Positions 1 to 6,329 of a stretch of 14,608 nt of DNA are shown here, one piece after another. Where the stretch lies: the NCBI GenBank assembly GCA_016295225.1, contig JAEDLP010000039.1, positions 1 through 14,608 of the forward strand. The letters are read 5' to 3'. Every line of letters starts with the position of its first letter. Position 1 is the stretch's first letter. The notes below the pieces were generated by a model. It had not been told where the DNA came from, did no database searches, and saw nothing but the letters and a program-made list of their open reading frames with translations. Origin of the DNA: Oscillospiraceae bacterium. Lineage in GTDB: Bacteria > Bacillota > Clostridia > Oscillospirales > Oscillospiraceae. Position numbers and translations under genes: made by a program.

Positions 1-10
1 TTCTTCCCGG

Positions 11-39
11 TTGTAAATCCTTCCCGTTTGCGGTAAAAT
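11..39 (+). promoter_or_regulatory. Candidate sigma-A promoter for pcrA
   Basis: A -35-like TTGTAA (11-16) and a -10-like TAAAAT (34-39) are separated by exactly 17 bases. The -10 matches the consensus at 5 of 6 positions and the -35 at 4 of 6. Transcription would begin near base 46, giving a leader of about 40 bases before the pcrA ATG. The call rests on pattern only, and the upstream neighbour lies outside the window, so read-through from there is also possible. Confidence 0.4.
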
Positions 40-85
40 GGTGGCCGTTGCATTTTGACTGAAATTAGAAAGACATGGTGAATTT

Positions 86-2557
86 ATGCTTTCTCAAGAG
101 AACCAGACTACCTTCGCGGCCCTTCGCCGCCGCGTGATTGCCCGGGAATTCGGCAATCTGAACCCCCGCCAGCTGGAAGGCGTCCTCACCACCGAGGGTC
201 CCCTTCTCCTGCTGGCCGGCGCCGGCAGCGGCAAGACCACGGTGCTCATCCACCGCATCGCCAACCTGCTGAAGTACGGCAGAGGGTCCGACAGCCGGGA
301 GGTCCCGGATTATGTAACCGACGCCGACCTCCAATTCCTGGCCCAATATGCCGAAAATCGGAACCCCACCGAGCAGGACAAGAGCCGGGCCAGACTTCTC
401 TGTGCCCTGGAGCCCGCCATGCCCTGGCAGGTCATCGCCATCACCTTTACCAACAAGGCCGCCGGGGAGCTGAAAGAGCGGCTGGAAACGGCCATCGGCC
501 CCGATGCAAACGACATCTGGGCGGCCACCTTCCACTCGGCCTGCGTGCGCATCCTCCGCCGGGATATCGAGAAGCTGGGCTTCCCCTCTTCCTTCACCAT
601 CTACGACACCGACGATTCGATCCGGGTCATCAAGGAATGCCTGAAGGAGCTGAACATGGACGACAAGTCCTTCCCGCCCCGCTCGGTCCTGGGCTATATC
701 TCCCGGGCCAAGGATGAGATGCTTTTGGCTCCGGAATTTATGGAGCAGTGCAAGGCCAAAGGCGACTTCCGCCTGCAGAAGATCGCCAACGTCTACCTGT
801 CCTATCAGAAAAAGCTCTGGGCGGCGGGGGCCCTGGACTTTGACGACATTATCTTCCACACCGTCCGTCTCCTTCAGCAGTACGCCGACGTGCGGGAGTA
901 CTACCAGCGGAAATTCCGTTACGTCCTCATCGACGAGTACCAGGACACCAACCACCTCCAGTACCTGCTGGCCGGTCTTCTGGCCGGGGGCCGGAAGAAC
1001 ATCTGTGTGGTGGGTGACGACGACCAGTCCATCTACCGCTTCCGGGGTGCCACCATTGAAAATATCCTCTCCTTCGAGAGTGAGTACCAGAACGCCCGGG
1101 TCATCCGCCTGGAACAGAACTACCGCTCCACCGGGAACATCCTGGAGGCTGCCAACGCCGTTATCCGCAACAACCGGGGGAGAAAGGGCAAGAACCTGTG
1201 GACCGACCACGGCGACGGCGACAAGGTCCAGTGCTACACCGCCGCCAACGAGCGGGACGAGGGCATGTACATCGCCTCCCAGCTCCTCCGGGCCTATGGG
1301 GAGGGCAAGCAGTGGAAGGACTGCGCCGTCCTCTACCGCATGAACGCCCTGTCCAACCAGGTGGAAATGGCCCTCAAGAGCAACAGCATTCCCTACCGGG
1401 TGGTGGGAGGGTTCCGCTTCTTCGAGCGCGCCGAGATCAAGGACATGCTGTCCTACCTCTGCGTCATCCACAACCCCAGCGACGACCTCCGCCTGCTGCG
1501 GGTGGTGAACAACCCGCCCCGGGGCATCGGGGCCAAGACCATGGAGACCGCCCGGGAGATTGCCGCCCGGGAGGATCTGAGTCTGTGGGAGGTCCTGTCC
1601 AACGCCTCTCAATGGCCCGACCTGCGGAAATCCGCCCCCAAGTTCCAAAAATTCGTGGACCTCATCCAGACCATGCAGCGTTTGACCGAGGAGGTCCCCC
1701 TGCCCGAACTCTACGAGACCCTGGTGAAGGAGAGCGGCTACGAGGAGATGCTCACCGCCAAGAAGGACAACGAGAGCAAGTCCCGGCTGGAAAACGTCCA
1801 CGAGCTGTCCTCCTCCATCAGCGGCTATCTGGAAAACGCAGAGGAGCCCACCCTGGGGGGCTTCCTGGACGAGGTGGCCCTGTACACCGACCTGGACAGC
1901 GTGGAGGAGGCGGACAACTGCGTCACCCTCATGACCATGCACGCCGCCAAGGGCCTGGAGTTCCCCGTGGTTTTCACCGTGGGCATGGAGGAGGGGGTCT
2001 TCCCCGGCTTCCGCTCCATCGGTGAGGAGGAGGAGCTGGAGGAGGAGCGCCGCCTGTGCTACGTGGCCCTGACCCGGGCCAAGGAGAAGCTCTACCTCAC
2101 CTGCGCCGCCCAGCGGATGCTCTTCGGCCGGACCTCCGCCAACCTGCCCTCCCGCTTCGTGAAGGAGATCCCCGAGGAGCTGGTCCAGTTCAGCGGCCGC
2201 CAGCGGCCCCAGCCTCAGCGGGAGTTCTTCCGGGACGACTGGGGCGGAGAAGGGGGCTTTTCCCAGATCCGCACCGTGGAGACCCGCCGGCCCGTCCAGA
2301 CGGCCTCCGCCCAGTCCCGGCCCCGGCCCAGCGGCACCAGCGCCGGCGCGGCGGCCTACCGGAAGCCCGCCCCCAAGGCGGCGGCTCTGCCCCAGCTCCG
2401 CAAGGGCGATATGATCCGCCACACCGCCTTCGGCGACGGCATGGTTCTGTCCATCCAGCCTATGGGCGGCGACGCGCTGGTGGAGGTGGCTTTCGACAAC
2501 GTGGGCACCAAGCGCATGATGCTGAAAGCAGCCGCCCAGTTCATTACCAAGCAGTAA
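86..2557 (+). CDS. pcrA: ATP-dependent DNA helicase PcrA/UvrD (superfamily 1A)
   Basis: This is a 3'-5' SF1A helicase acting in nucleotide excision repair, plasmid replication and removal of RecA filaments and stalled RNA polymerase. The full motif set is visible in 823 residues: Q-motif Gln near 29, Walker A AGAGSGKT (44-51), motif Ia ITFTNKAAGELKERL (119-133), TFHS (148-151), Walker B DEYQDT (283-288), motif III GDDDQSIYRFRGA (310-322), motif IV around LEQNYRSTGNIL (342-353), motif V TMHAAKGLEFPVVF (about 616-630) and motif VI LCYVALTRAKEKLY (about 657-670). The last ~53 residues (from LRKGDMIRHTAFGDG) resemble the Tudor-like tail that binds RNA polymerase in PcrA. Unlike textbook PcrA, about 50 extra residues (roughly 63-113) lie between Walker A and motif Ia. 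The ATG at 86 is preceded by a GGTGA-type ribosome binding site (77-81). The gene appears to be transcribed alone and ends at a strong terminator. PcrA is favoured over Rep or UvrD because the host looks Gram-positive. Confidence 0.93.
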   Translation: MLSQENQTTFAALRRRVIAREFGNLNPRQLEGVLTTEGPLLLLAGAGSGKTTVLIHRIANLLKYGRGSDSREVPDYVTDADLQFLAQYAENRNPTEQDKSRARLLCALEPAMPWQVIAITFTNKAAGELKERLETAIGPDANDIWAATFHSACVRILRRDIEKLGFPSSFTIYDTDDSIRVIKECLKELNMDDKSFPPRSVLGYISRAKDEMLLAPEFMEQCKAKGDFRLQKIANVYLSYQKKLWAAGALDFDDIIFHTVRLLQQYADVREYYQRKFRYVLIDEYQDTNHLQYLLAGLLAGGRKNICVVGDDDQSIYRFRGATIENILSFESEYQNARVIRLEQNYRSTGNILEAANAVIRNNRGRKGKNLWTDHGDGDKVQCYTAANERDEGMYIASQLLRAYGEGKQWKDCAVLYRMNALSNQVEMALKSNSIPYRVVGGFRFFERAEIKDMLSYLCVIHNPSDDLRLLRVVNNPPRGIGAKTMETAREIAAREDLSLWEVLSNASQWPDLRKSAPKFQKFVDLIQTMQRLTEEVPLPELYETLVKESGYEEMLTAKKDNESKSRLENVHELSSSISGYLENAEEPTLGGFLDEVALYTDLDSVEEADNCVTLMTMHAAKGLEFPVVFTVGMEEGVFPGFRSIGEEEELEEERRLCYVALTRAKEKLYLTCAAQRMLFGRTSANLPSRFVKEIPEELVQFSGRQRPQPQREFFRDDWGGEGGFSQIRTVETRRPVQTASAQSRPRPSGTSAGAAAYRKPAPKAAALPQLRKGDMIRHTAFGDGMVLSIQPMGGDALVEVAFDNVGTKRMMLKAAAQFITKQ

Positions 2558-2558
2558 C

Positions 2559-2595
2559 AAAAATCGGAAGGAGGTTTGAACTCCTTCCGATTTTT
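2559..2595. terminator. Bidirectional intrinsic terminator between pcrA and the glycosylase gene
   Basis: A perfect 15-bp inverted repeat has arms at 2559-2573 (AAAAATCGGAAGGAG) and 2581-2595 (CTCCTTCCGATTTTT) around the 7-base loop GTTTGAA. An A-run starts one arm and a T-run ends the other, so it reads as a hairpin plus U-tract on both strands. It sits just after the pcrA stop (2555-2557) and touches the stop codon of the minus-strand glycosylase gene, as expected for two convergent genes sharing one terminator. Confidence 0.92.
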
Positions 2596-3211
2596 ACTCG
2601 ATATAGTACCGCCAAAGAAAATCCACCGCCTCCTCGGCGTAGTCGATGCCGATGCGCTTGCTGACCTGAATGTCCAGGGGAAGGCGGTCTTCTTCCGGGG
2701 TGGCCAGGCCGATCTCCTCCAGACGGTCGCAGAGGAAGAGTTCCTCCCCCAGCAGGGAGAGGCCGTTCTGCTCCCGGGTGAGAGCCAGGGCCTTGCAGAG
2801 CTTGCCCGGCCCGTTGAGGAAGTTCTTTTTCTGATAGGAGGTCAGTTGGGTGGATTCTTTTCCGTACCGGTTGCGCATCAGAAAGTCCTGGTTTCCTCTG
2901 GCCTGCCCGCCCCGGATGAGGACGGCGCAGGGTTCCCCCTCTGGCTCCGTGACGAAGTTCAGACAGTGGTACATGCCGTAAATGAGATAAATATAGGCAG
3001 TGCCCGGCGGGGCGAAAAGAGTTTCCGTCCGCTGGGTGCGGCGGTAGTTGTAGGCATGGCAGGCCTTGTCTATCCGACCGATGTAGGCTTCGGTCTCGCT
3101 GATGCGGACCACCAGGGGGATCCCGTTGTGGACCCGCACCAGGTACTTGCCCAAAAGCTCTTGGGCCACCTGGCAGGTGTCCCGGTTAAAAAATGCCTGG
3201 GTCAGTTTCAT
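2594..3211 (-). CDS. Alkyladenine (3-methyladenine) DNA glycosylase, AAG/Mpg family
   Basis: A 205-residue base-excision-repair enzyme of the AAG/MPG fold, expected to remove 3-methyladenine and other alkylated or deaminated purines. By hand alignment to the human enzyme from memory, E41-A42-Y43 corresponds to E125-A126-Y127 (E125 is the catalytic general base), H52 to H136, and Y78 in YGMYHCLN to the intercalating Y162. The spacing E41-Y78 (37 residues) equals that of the human protein. FNGPGKL-type sequence (NGPGKLCKAL, 133-142) is also typical of the family. The start at 3211 (MKLTQAF) is chosen because AGGAGG (3223-3218) lies 6 bases upstream; a start two codons earlier would abut the ribosome binding site. 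Its ATG overlaps the stop codon of the preceding phosphopantetheinyl transferase gene (ATGA), so translation is probably coupled. Confidence 0.92.
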   Translation of the reverse strand: MKLTQAFFNRDTCQVAQELLGKYLVRVHNGIPLVVRISETEAYIGRIDKACHAYNYRRTQRTETLFAPPGTAYIYLIYGMYHCLNFVTEPEGEPCAVLIRGGQARGNQDFLMRNRYGKESTQLTSYQKKNFLNGPGKLCKALALTREQNGLSLLGEELFLCDRLEEIGLATPEEDRLPLDIQVSKRIGIDYAEEAVDFLWRYYIE

Positions 3212-3711
3212 TCCCATCCTCCTTCCAGCCAGATGATCTCCTCTGGGGGCGTCTCTTCGCCGCAGACGGCTGCCCGCCAGCCGTCCCCCTGGTAGCTGCG
3301 GGAAAAGAGTCCGGCCTCCGGGGGTGTCTGTCCCCACAGGGGAGCCAACCCCTGTCCCGTGTATTTACACCAGGCTTCCTTTCGGGTCCAGAGGGTGTAG
3401 AAGGCCGGCCAATCCGCCCCCAAGGCCTCATAGTCCGCATACTCCCCGGGGGAGAGGGCATATCGGGGAAGGGATTCCCGGCGAGGACGAATTTCCTCGA
3501 TATCCACGCCCACCGGCCGGCGGGAGAGAGCGCAGAGAACGTGCCTCTTGGAATGGCTGATATTAAACTGCAGGGCGGGAAGACTGGGGAAATAGGGCTT
3601 TCCCTCTTTTGTCCGGGCCAGCTCCGGCAGGGGAGAGAGTCCATATTGGGTTTTCAGGATATGGGCCAACAGGTCCTGCCAGGAGTCTGTTTGTGCGCCG
3701 AATACCTTCAT
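3208..3711 (-). CDS. 4'-phosphopantetheinyl transferase, Sfp-type
   Basis: This 167-residue protein should transfer 4'-phosphopantetheine from CoA to a serine on a carrier protein. Recognisable motifs are FNISHS (49-54), VGVDIE (67-72; D70 and E72 as Mg ligands) and WTRKEAWCKYTG (108-119; E112 as third Mg ligand, K116 as catalytic lysine). It is shorter than Sfp (about 224 residues), within the range of compact Firmicutes members. Start 3711 (MKVFGAQ) has AGGAGG at 3724-3719 with a 7-base spacer; the frame extends upstream, but no better site is seen. It is first in a two-gene unit with the DNA glycosylase and is divergent from murC. No polyketide or peptide synthetase lies in the window, so the target may be a carrier protein elsewhere. 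It is not AcpS, which is smaller and lacks this motif layout. Confidence 0.9.
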   Translation of the reverse strand: MKVFGAQTDSWQDLLAHILKTQYGLSPLPELARTKEGKPYFPSLPALQFNISHSKRHVLCALSRRPVGVDIEEIRPRRESLPRYALSPGEYADYEALGADWPAFYTLWTRKEAWCKYTGQGLAPLWGQTPPEAGLFSRSYQGDGWRAAVCGEETPPEEIIWLEGGWE

Positions 3712-3718
3712 CAGAAGA

Positions 3719-3724
3719 CCTCCT
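3719..3724 (-). promoter_or_regulatory. Ribosome binding site deciding the phosphopantetheinyl transferase start
   Basis: Read on the minus strand, this is AGGAGG followed by a 7-base spacer (TCTTCTG) and ATG at 3711. It excludes the longer in-frame start 21 codons upstream. Confidence 0.8.
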
Positions 3725-3767
3725 TCCATCTTTCTTTCCCGATGGGAAGAAAAGAGCACGGAAACAC

Positions 3768-3797
3768 TTGCCAATTTGACAGGGATTGGATTATAAT
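3768..3797 (+). promoter_or_regulatory. Candidate sigma-A promoter for murC
   Basis: TTGCCA (3768-3773) and a perfect TATAAT (3792-3797) are separated by 18 bases. A TTGACA also occurs at 3776-3781, but it lies only 10 bases from TATAAT and would need a poorer -10 further downstream. Transcription would start near 3804, leaving a leader of about 69 bases before the murC ATG at 3873. The region is distinctly AT-rich against a GC-rich background, as expected for a promoter. Confidence 0.55.
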
Positions 3798-3820
3798 ATA
3801 TCGTTACTAAAACGTTTCAA
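3790..3820 (-). promoter_or_regulatory. Candidate promoter for the phosphopantetheinyl transferase-glycosylase unit
   Basis: On the minus strand, TTGAAA (3820-3815) is followed after 19 bases by TATAAT (3795-3790). The -10 is perfect and the -35 matches 5 of 6, though the spacer is 2 bases longer than optimal. The -10 overlaps the plus-strand -10 of murC because ATTATAAT reads TATAAT on both strands. The leader would be about 70 bases. Confidence 0.4.
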
Positions 3821-3855
3821 GGTTGATTCAGTAGACACTATTATAGCTGAATGGA

Positions 3856-3862
3856 AAAGGTG
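3856..3862 (+). promoter_or_regulatory. Ribosome binding site of murC
   Basis: AAAGGTG lies 10 bases before the ATG at 3873. It is weaker than others in the window but supports this start over the in-frame TTG at 3786, which falls in the promoter spacer. Confidence 0.5.
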
Positions 3863-3872
3863 TGTAAACCCA

Positions 3873-5261
3873 ATGGCAATCGATCGAATTCATGATTATC
3901 TTGTGCCCGGCAAGCGGGCGCATTTAGTTGGCATAGGCGGCGTGTCTATGGCCCCTTTGGCCGAAGTCCTCAAAGGCGAAGGCATCCATGTCACCGGTTC
4001 TGACATGAAAGAGAGTGAAACGGTGGACCACCTGCGTTCCCTGGGCATCCCTGTGGTCATCGGTCATTTTCCTGAGAGCGTGGAGGGTGCCGAGCTGGTG
4101 ATCCGCACGGCCGCTGTCCACAACAACAACCCGGAGATCGCCGCAGCTTTGTCCCAGGGTATCCCTGTCTTCGAGCGGGCGGAGGCCTGGGGCTCCATCA
4201 TGCGCCGGTATGAAAATGCGGTGTGCATTTCCGGCACCCACGGTAAGACCACCACCACCTCTATGTGTACCCACATTGCCATGGCGGCCAGCATCGACCC
4301 TACGGTTATGATCGGCGGTACCCTGCCCCTGCTGGGAACCGGCCATCGGGTGGGAAAAGGGGATACCATCATCCTGGAGTCCTGCGAGTACTGCAACTCC
4401 TTCCTGTCCTTCTATCCCACCCTGGCGGTGATCCTCAACATCGAGGCGGATCACCTGGACTTCTTTAAGGACCTGGAGGATGTGGAGCACTCCTTCCGGG
4501 CCTTTGCGGATCTGGTTCCGGCCAACGGCGCGGTTCTGGCCAACTGCGAGGACGAGAACACCATGCAGGCCCTGGAGGGGAAGGAAAGTGTGCTGACCTT
4601 CGGCCTGGAAAAGGGAGACTTCCACGGGGAGAATCTGACCTGGGACCGGGGCTACCCGACCTTTGATGTGGTGTGGAACGGGAAGCAGGCGGCTCATATC
4701 ACCCTTCAGGTTCCTGGGCTGCACAATGTGAAGAACGCCATTGCGGCGGCTTCCGTGGCTCTGGTGCTGGGCATCTCCGGCGAAGCCATCGCCCGGGGCC
4801 TCCATGATTATCGGGGGGCGGGCCGACGCTTTGAATACAAGGGAATGGTGAAGGGGGCCAAGGTCTACGACGACTATGCCCACCATCCCAGCGAGCTGAA
4901 GGCCCTGCTGGGCATGGCGTCCAGTCTGGGCTATAAGCGGGTGATCTGCGCCTTCCAGCCCCATACCTATAGCCGGACCTACGCCCTCTTCAATGAGTTT
5001 GCAGAGGTCTTACGGGGAGCCGACAAGGTCTTCCTGGCGGAGATCTTCGCGGCCCGGGAGAAGAACGAGATCGGCATTACCTCCGAAGACTTGGCCAAGG
5101 TGGTCCCCGGCGCCAAAGCGGCCCCCTCCCTGGAGGTGCTGACCGACTGGCTCTATGACTTGGCCAGCCCCGGCGACCTGATCCTCACGGTGGGCGCCGG
5201 CATGCTCTACACCGTAGCGGAGGAATTGGTCCGCCGTGGTGAGGCCGAAAGCAAGGAATAA
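3873..5261 (+). CDS. murC: UDP-N-acetylmuramate--L-alanine ligase (MurC)
   Basis: A cytoplasmic ATP-dependent ligase that adds L-alanine to UDP-MurNAc, the first peptide step of peptidoglycan synthesis. From the ATG at 3873 the protein has 462 residues, the usual MurC length. The N-terminal UDP-binding fold carries HLVGIGGVSM (17-26), the central domain the Mur P-loop GTHGKTTTTS (121-130) and NIEADHLDFF (189-198), and the C-terminal domain GRRFEYKG (317-324), DDYAHHP (333-339) and FQPHTYSRT (361-369). The DDYAHHP and GIGG signatures identify MurC rather than MurD, E or F. An upstream in-frame TTG (3786) would add 29 residues but lies within the promoter and lacks a ribosome binding site. Here murC is away from any dcw cell-division cluster, with peptidase genes downstream and a divergent phosphopantetheinyl transferase upstream. 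Confidence 0.95.
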   Translation: MAIDRIHDYLVPGKRAHLVGIGGVSMAPLAEVLKGEGIHVTGSDMKESETVDHLRSLGIPVVIGHFPESVEGAELVIRTAAVHNNNPEIAAALSQGIPVFERAEAWGSIMRRYENAVCISGTHGKTTTTSMCTHIAMAASIDPTVMIGGTLPLLGTGHRVGKGDTIILESCEYCNSFLSFYPTLAVILNIEADHLDFFKDLEDVEHSFRAFADLVPANGAVLANCEDENTMQALEGKESVLTFGLEKGDFHGENLTWDRGYPTFDVVWNGKQAAHITLQVPGLHNVKNAIAAASVALVLGISGEAIARGLHDYRGAGRRFEYKGMVKGAKVYDDYAHHPSELKALLGMASSLGYKRVICAFQPHTYSRTYALFNEFAEVLRGADKVFLAEIFAAREKNEIGITSEDLAKVVPGAKAAPSLEVLTDWLYDLASPGDLILTVGAGMLYTVAEELVRRGEAESKE

Positions 5262-5272
5262 ATCCAATCGCC

Positions 5273-5303
5273 CGCGGACAGGACCGAAACGATCCTGTCC
5301 GCG
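5273..5303 (+). terminator. GC-rich hairpin between murC and the P1 peptidase gene
   Basis: An 11-bp perfect stem (5273-5283 with 5293-5303, CGCGGACAGGA/TCCTGTCCGCG) encloses a 9-base loop and is followed by only three T residues. The short T-run makes it a weak or partial terminator, or an attenuator that lowers expression of the two peptidase genes relative to murC. No clear promoter lies between the hairpin and the next start at 5335, which favours partial read-through. Confidence 0.55.
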
Positions 5304-5334
5304 TTTCACCAAAGATGTTTGAAGGACGGATAAA

Positions 5335-6327
5335 ATGGAAAAGATAGCGATACATGAGATTCCCGGCTTTTCCTTCGGCCAGGTCCAGGATCTGGAGGGC
5401 GGGACCGGCTGTACCGTCATTCTCTGTCCGGAGGGGGCGGTCACCGGCGTGGACGTTCGGGGCGGTTCTCCCGGCACCCGGGATACCGACGCTCTGGATC
5501 CGGTGTGCAACCGGGAAGTGGTCCACAGCGTGGTTCTCACCGGCGGCAGCGCCTTTGGTCTGGACGCCGCCGGGGGCGTGATGAAAAAGCTGGAGGAGGA
5601 GAGGATCGGCCGGGATGTGATGGTCACCGTGGTGCCCAATGTCTGCGCGGCCGTTCTTTTTGACCTGAAGTTTGGCGACAAGGACGCGCGCCCCGACCAA
5701 GCCATGGGTTACGCCGCCTGCGGGAAGGCCCTGAAGGGCGGCCCCTTTCAGGAGGGCAACTTTGGGGCCGGGACCGGCTGCACCGTGGGCAAGATCCGGG
5801 GTCCCCAGTTTGCCATGAAGGGGGGGATCGGCGCCTGCGCCTTCCGCCAGGGCGACCTGATGGTGGGGGCTGTGGTGGCCTGCAACGCTATGGGTGACGT
5901 GCTGGAACGGGGGGAGATCATCGCCGGCTCCCGCAAGGACGATGACACCGGCTTTGCCGGCAGCGAGGACTGGCTCATTGCAAACGGCCGCCGCCAGAAA
6001 GATATCTTCAGCGGCAAGTATGTGGGGGAAAATACCGTCATCGGCTGCGTGGTGACCAACGCCGCCCTGAACAAGAATCAGGCCACCAAGCTGGCCGCCG
6101 TGGCCCAGAACGGCATTGCCCGGGCGGTCCGGCCTGCCAACGCCACCTTTGATGGGGACGCCATGTTCGCCATGTGCCGTGGGTCGGTCCCCGCTGACCC
6201 CGACGCGGTGGGCAGCATGGCTGCCCGGGCCGTGGAGGAGGCCATCGTCCGGTCGGTGAAGATGGCGGAGTCCCTCCATGGAAAAATTGCCCTTCGTGAC
6301 CTGCCCTTTGGCAAGAAAGGAATATAA
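5335..6327 (+). CDS. P1/S58 family self-processing peptidase (DmpA/NylC-like N-terminal nucleophile hydrolase)
   Basis: This 330-residue protein belongs to the DmpA/BapA/NylC group: aminopeptidases and amide hydrolases made as one chain that cleaves itself into alpha and beta subunits, exposing a Ser or Thr nucleophile. Visible features are GGTGCTVILCPEGAVTGVDVRG near the start (22-43), the family signature TGGSAFGLDAAGGVM (69-83), the second Gly-rich GNFGAGTGCTVGK (141-153), and ENTVIGCVVTNAAL (232-245), whose Asn233-Thr234 pair matches the NylC Asn/Thr autocleavage site as I recall it. FDGDAMFA (272-279) is another conserved block. No signal peptide is seen, so it should act in the cytoplasm. 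AAGGA lies 8 bases before the ATG. Its stop is 2 bases from the pepF start, pointing to one transcript. The substrate (N-terminal D/L-amino acids, beta-peptides or other amides) cannot be told from sequence. Confidence 0.85.
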   Translation: MEKIAIHEIPGFSFGQVQDLEGGTGCTVILCPEGAVTGVDVRGGSPGTRDTDALDPVCNREVVHSVVLTGGSAFGLDAAGGVMKKLEEERIGRDVMVTVVPNVCAAVLFDLKFGDKDARPDQAMGYAACGKALKGGPFQEGNFGAGTGCTVGKIRGPQFAMKGGIGACAFRQGDLMVGAVVACNAMGDVLERGEIIAGSRKDDDTGFAGSEDWLIANGRRQKDIFSGKYVGENTVIGCVVTNAALNKNQATKLAAVAQNGIARAVRPANATFDGDAMFAMCRGSVPADPDAVGSMAARAVEEAIVRSVKMAESLHGKIALRDLPFGKKGI

Positions 6328-6329
6328 CC

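Noticed and set aside
714..1343. Ser/Thr/Pro-rich 209-codon frame within pcrA
   Set aside because: It is a +1-shifted reading of the helicase gene; the Ser/Thr/Pro bias comes from GC-rich codons read out of frame and the pcrA frame has continuous motifs across it.
65..2560. Long open frame (831 codons) antisense to pcrA, and similar long antisense frames opposite murC, the peptidases and iorA
   Set aside because: They mirror real genes with GC-rich third positions, which remove stops from the opposite strand. Their translations are Gly/Leu/Val/His-rich with no family motif, and no ribosome binding sites support them.
3212..3337. Longer start for the DNA glycosylase (42 extra codons)
   Set aside because: The extension lies inside the phosphopantetheinyl transferase gene, has no family similarity, and the AGGAGG before 3211 fixes the shorter start.
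3808..3821. AAACGTTT palindrome as a catabolite (cre) site upstream of murC
   Set aside because: The flanks do not fit the cre consensus when the central CG is aligned; the palindrome is only 8 bases and overlaps the minus-strand -35.
3786..3872. TTG start giving a 29-residue N-terminal extension of MurC
   Set aside because: It falls between the predicted -35 and -10 boxes, upstream of the likely transcription start, and normal MurC proteins begin close to the GIGG motif.
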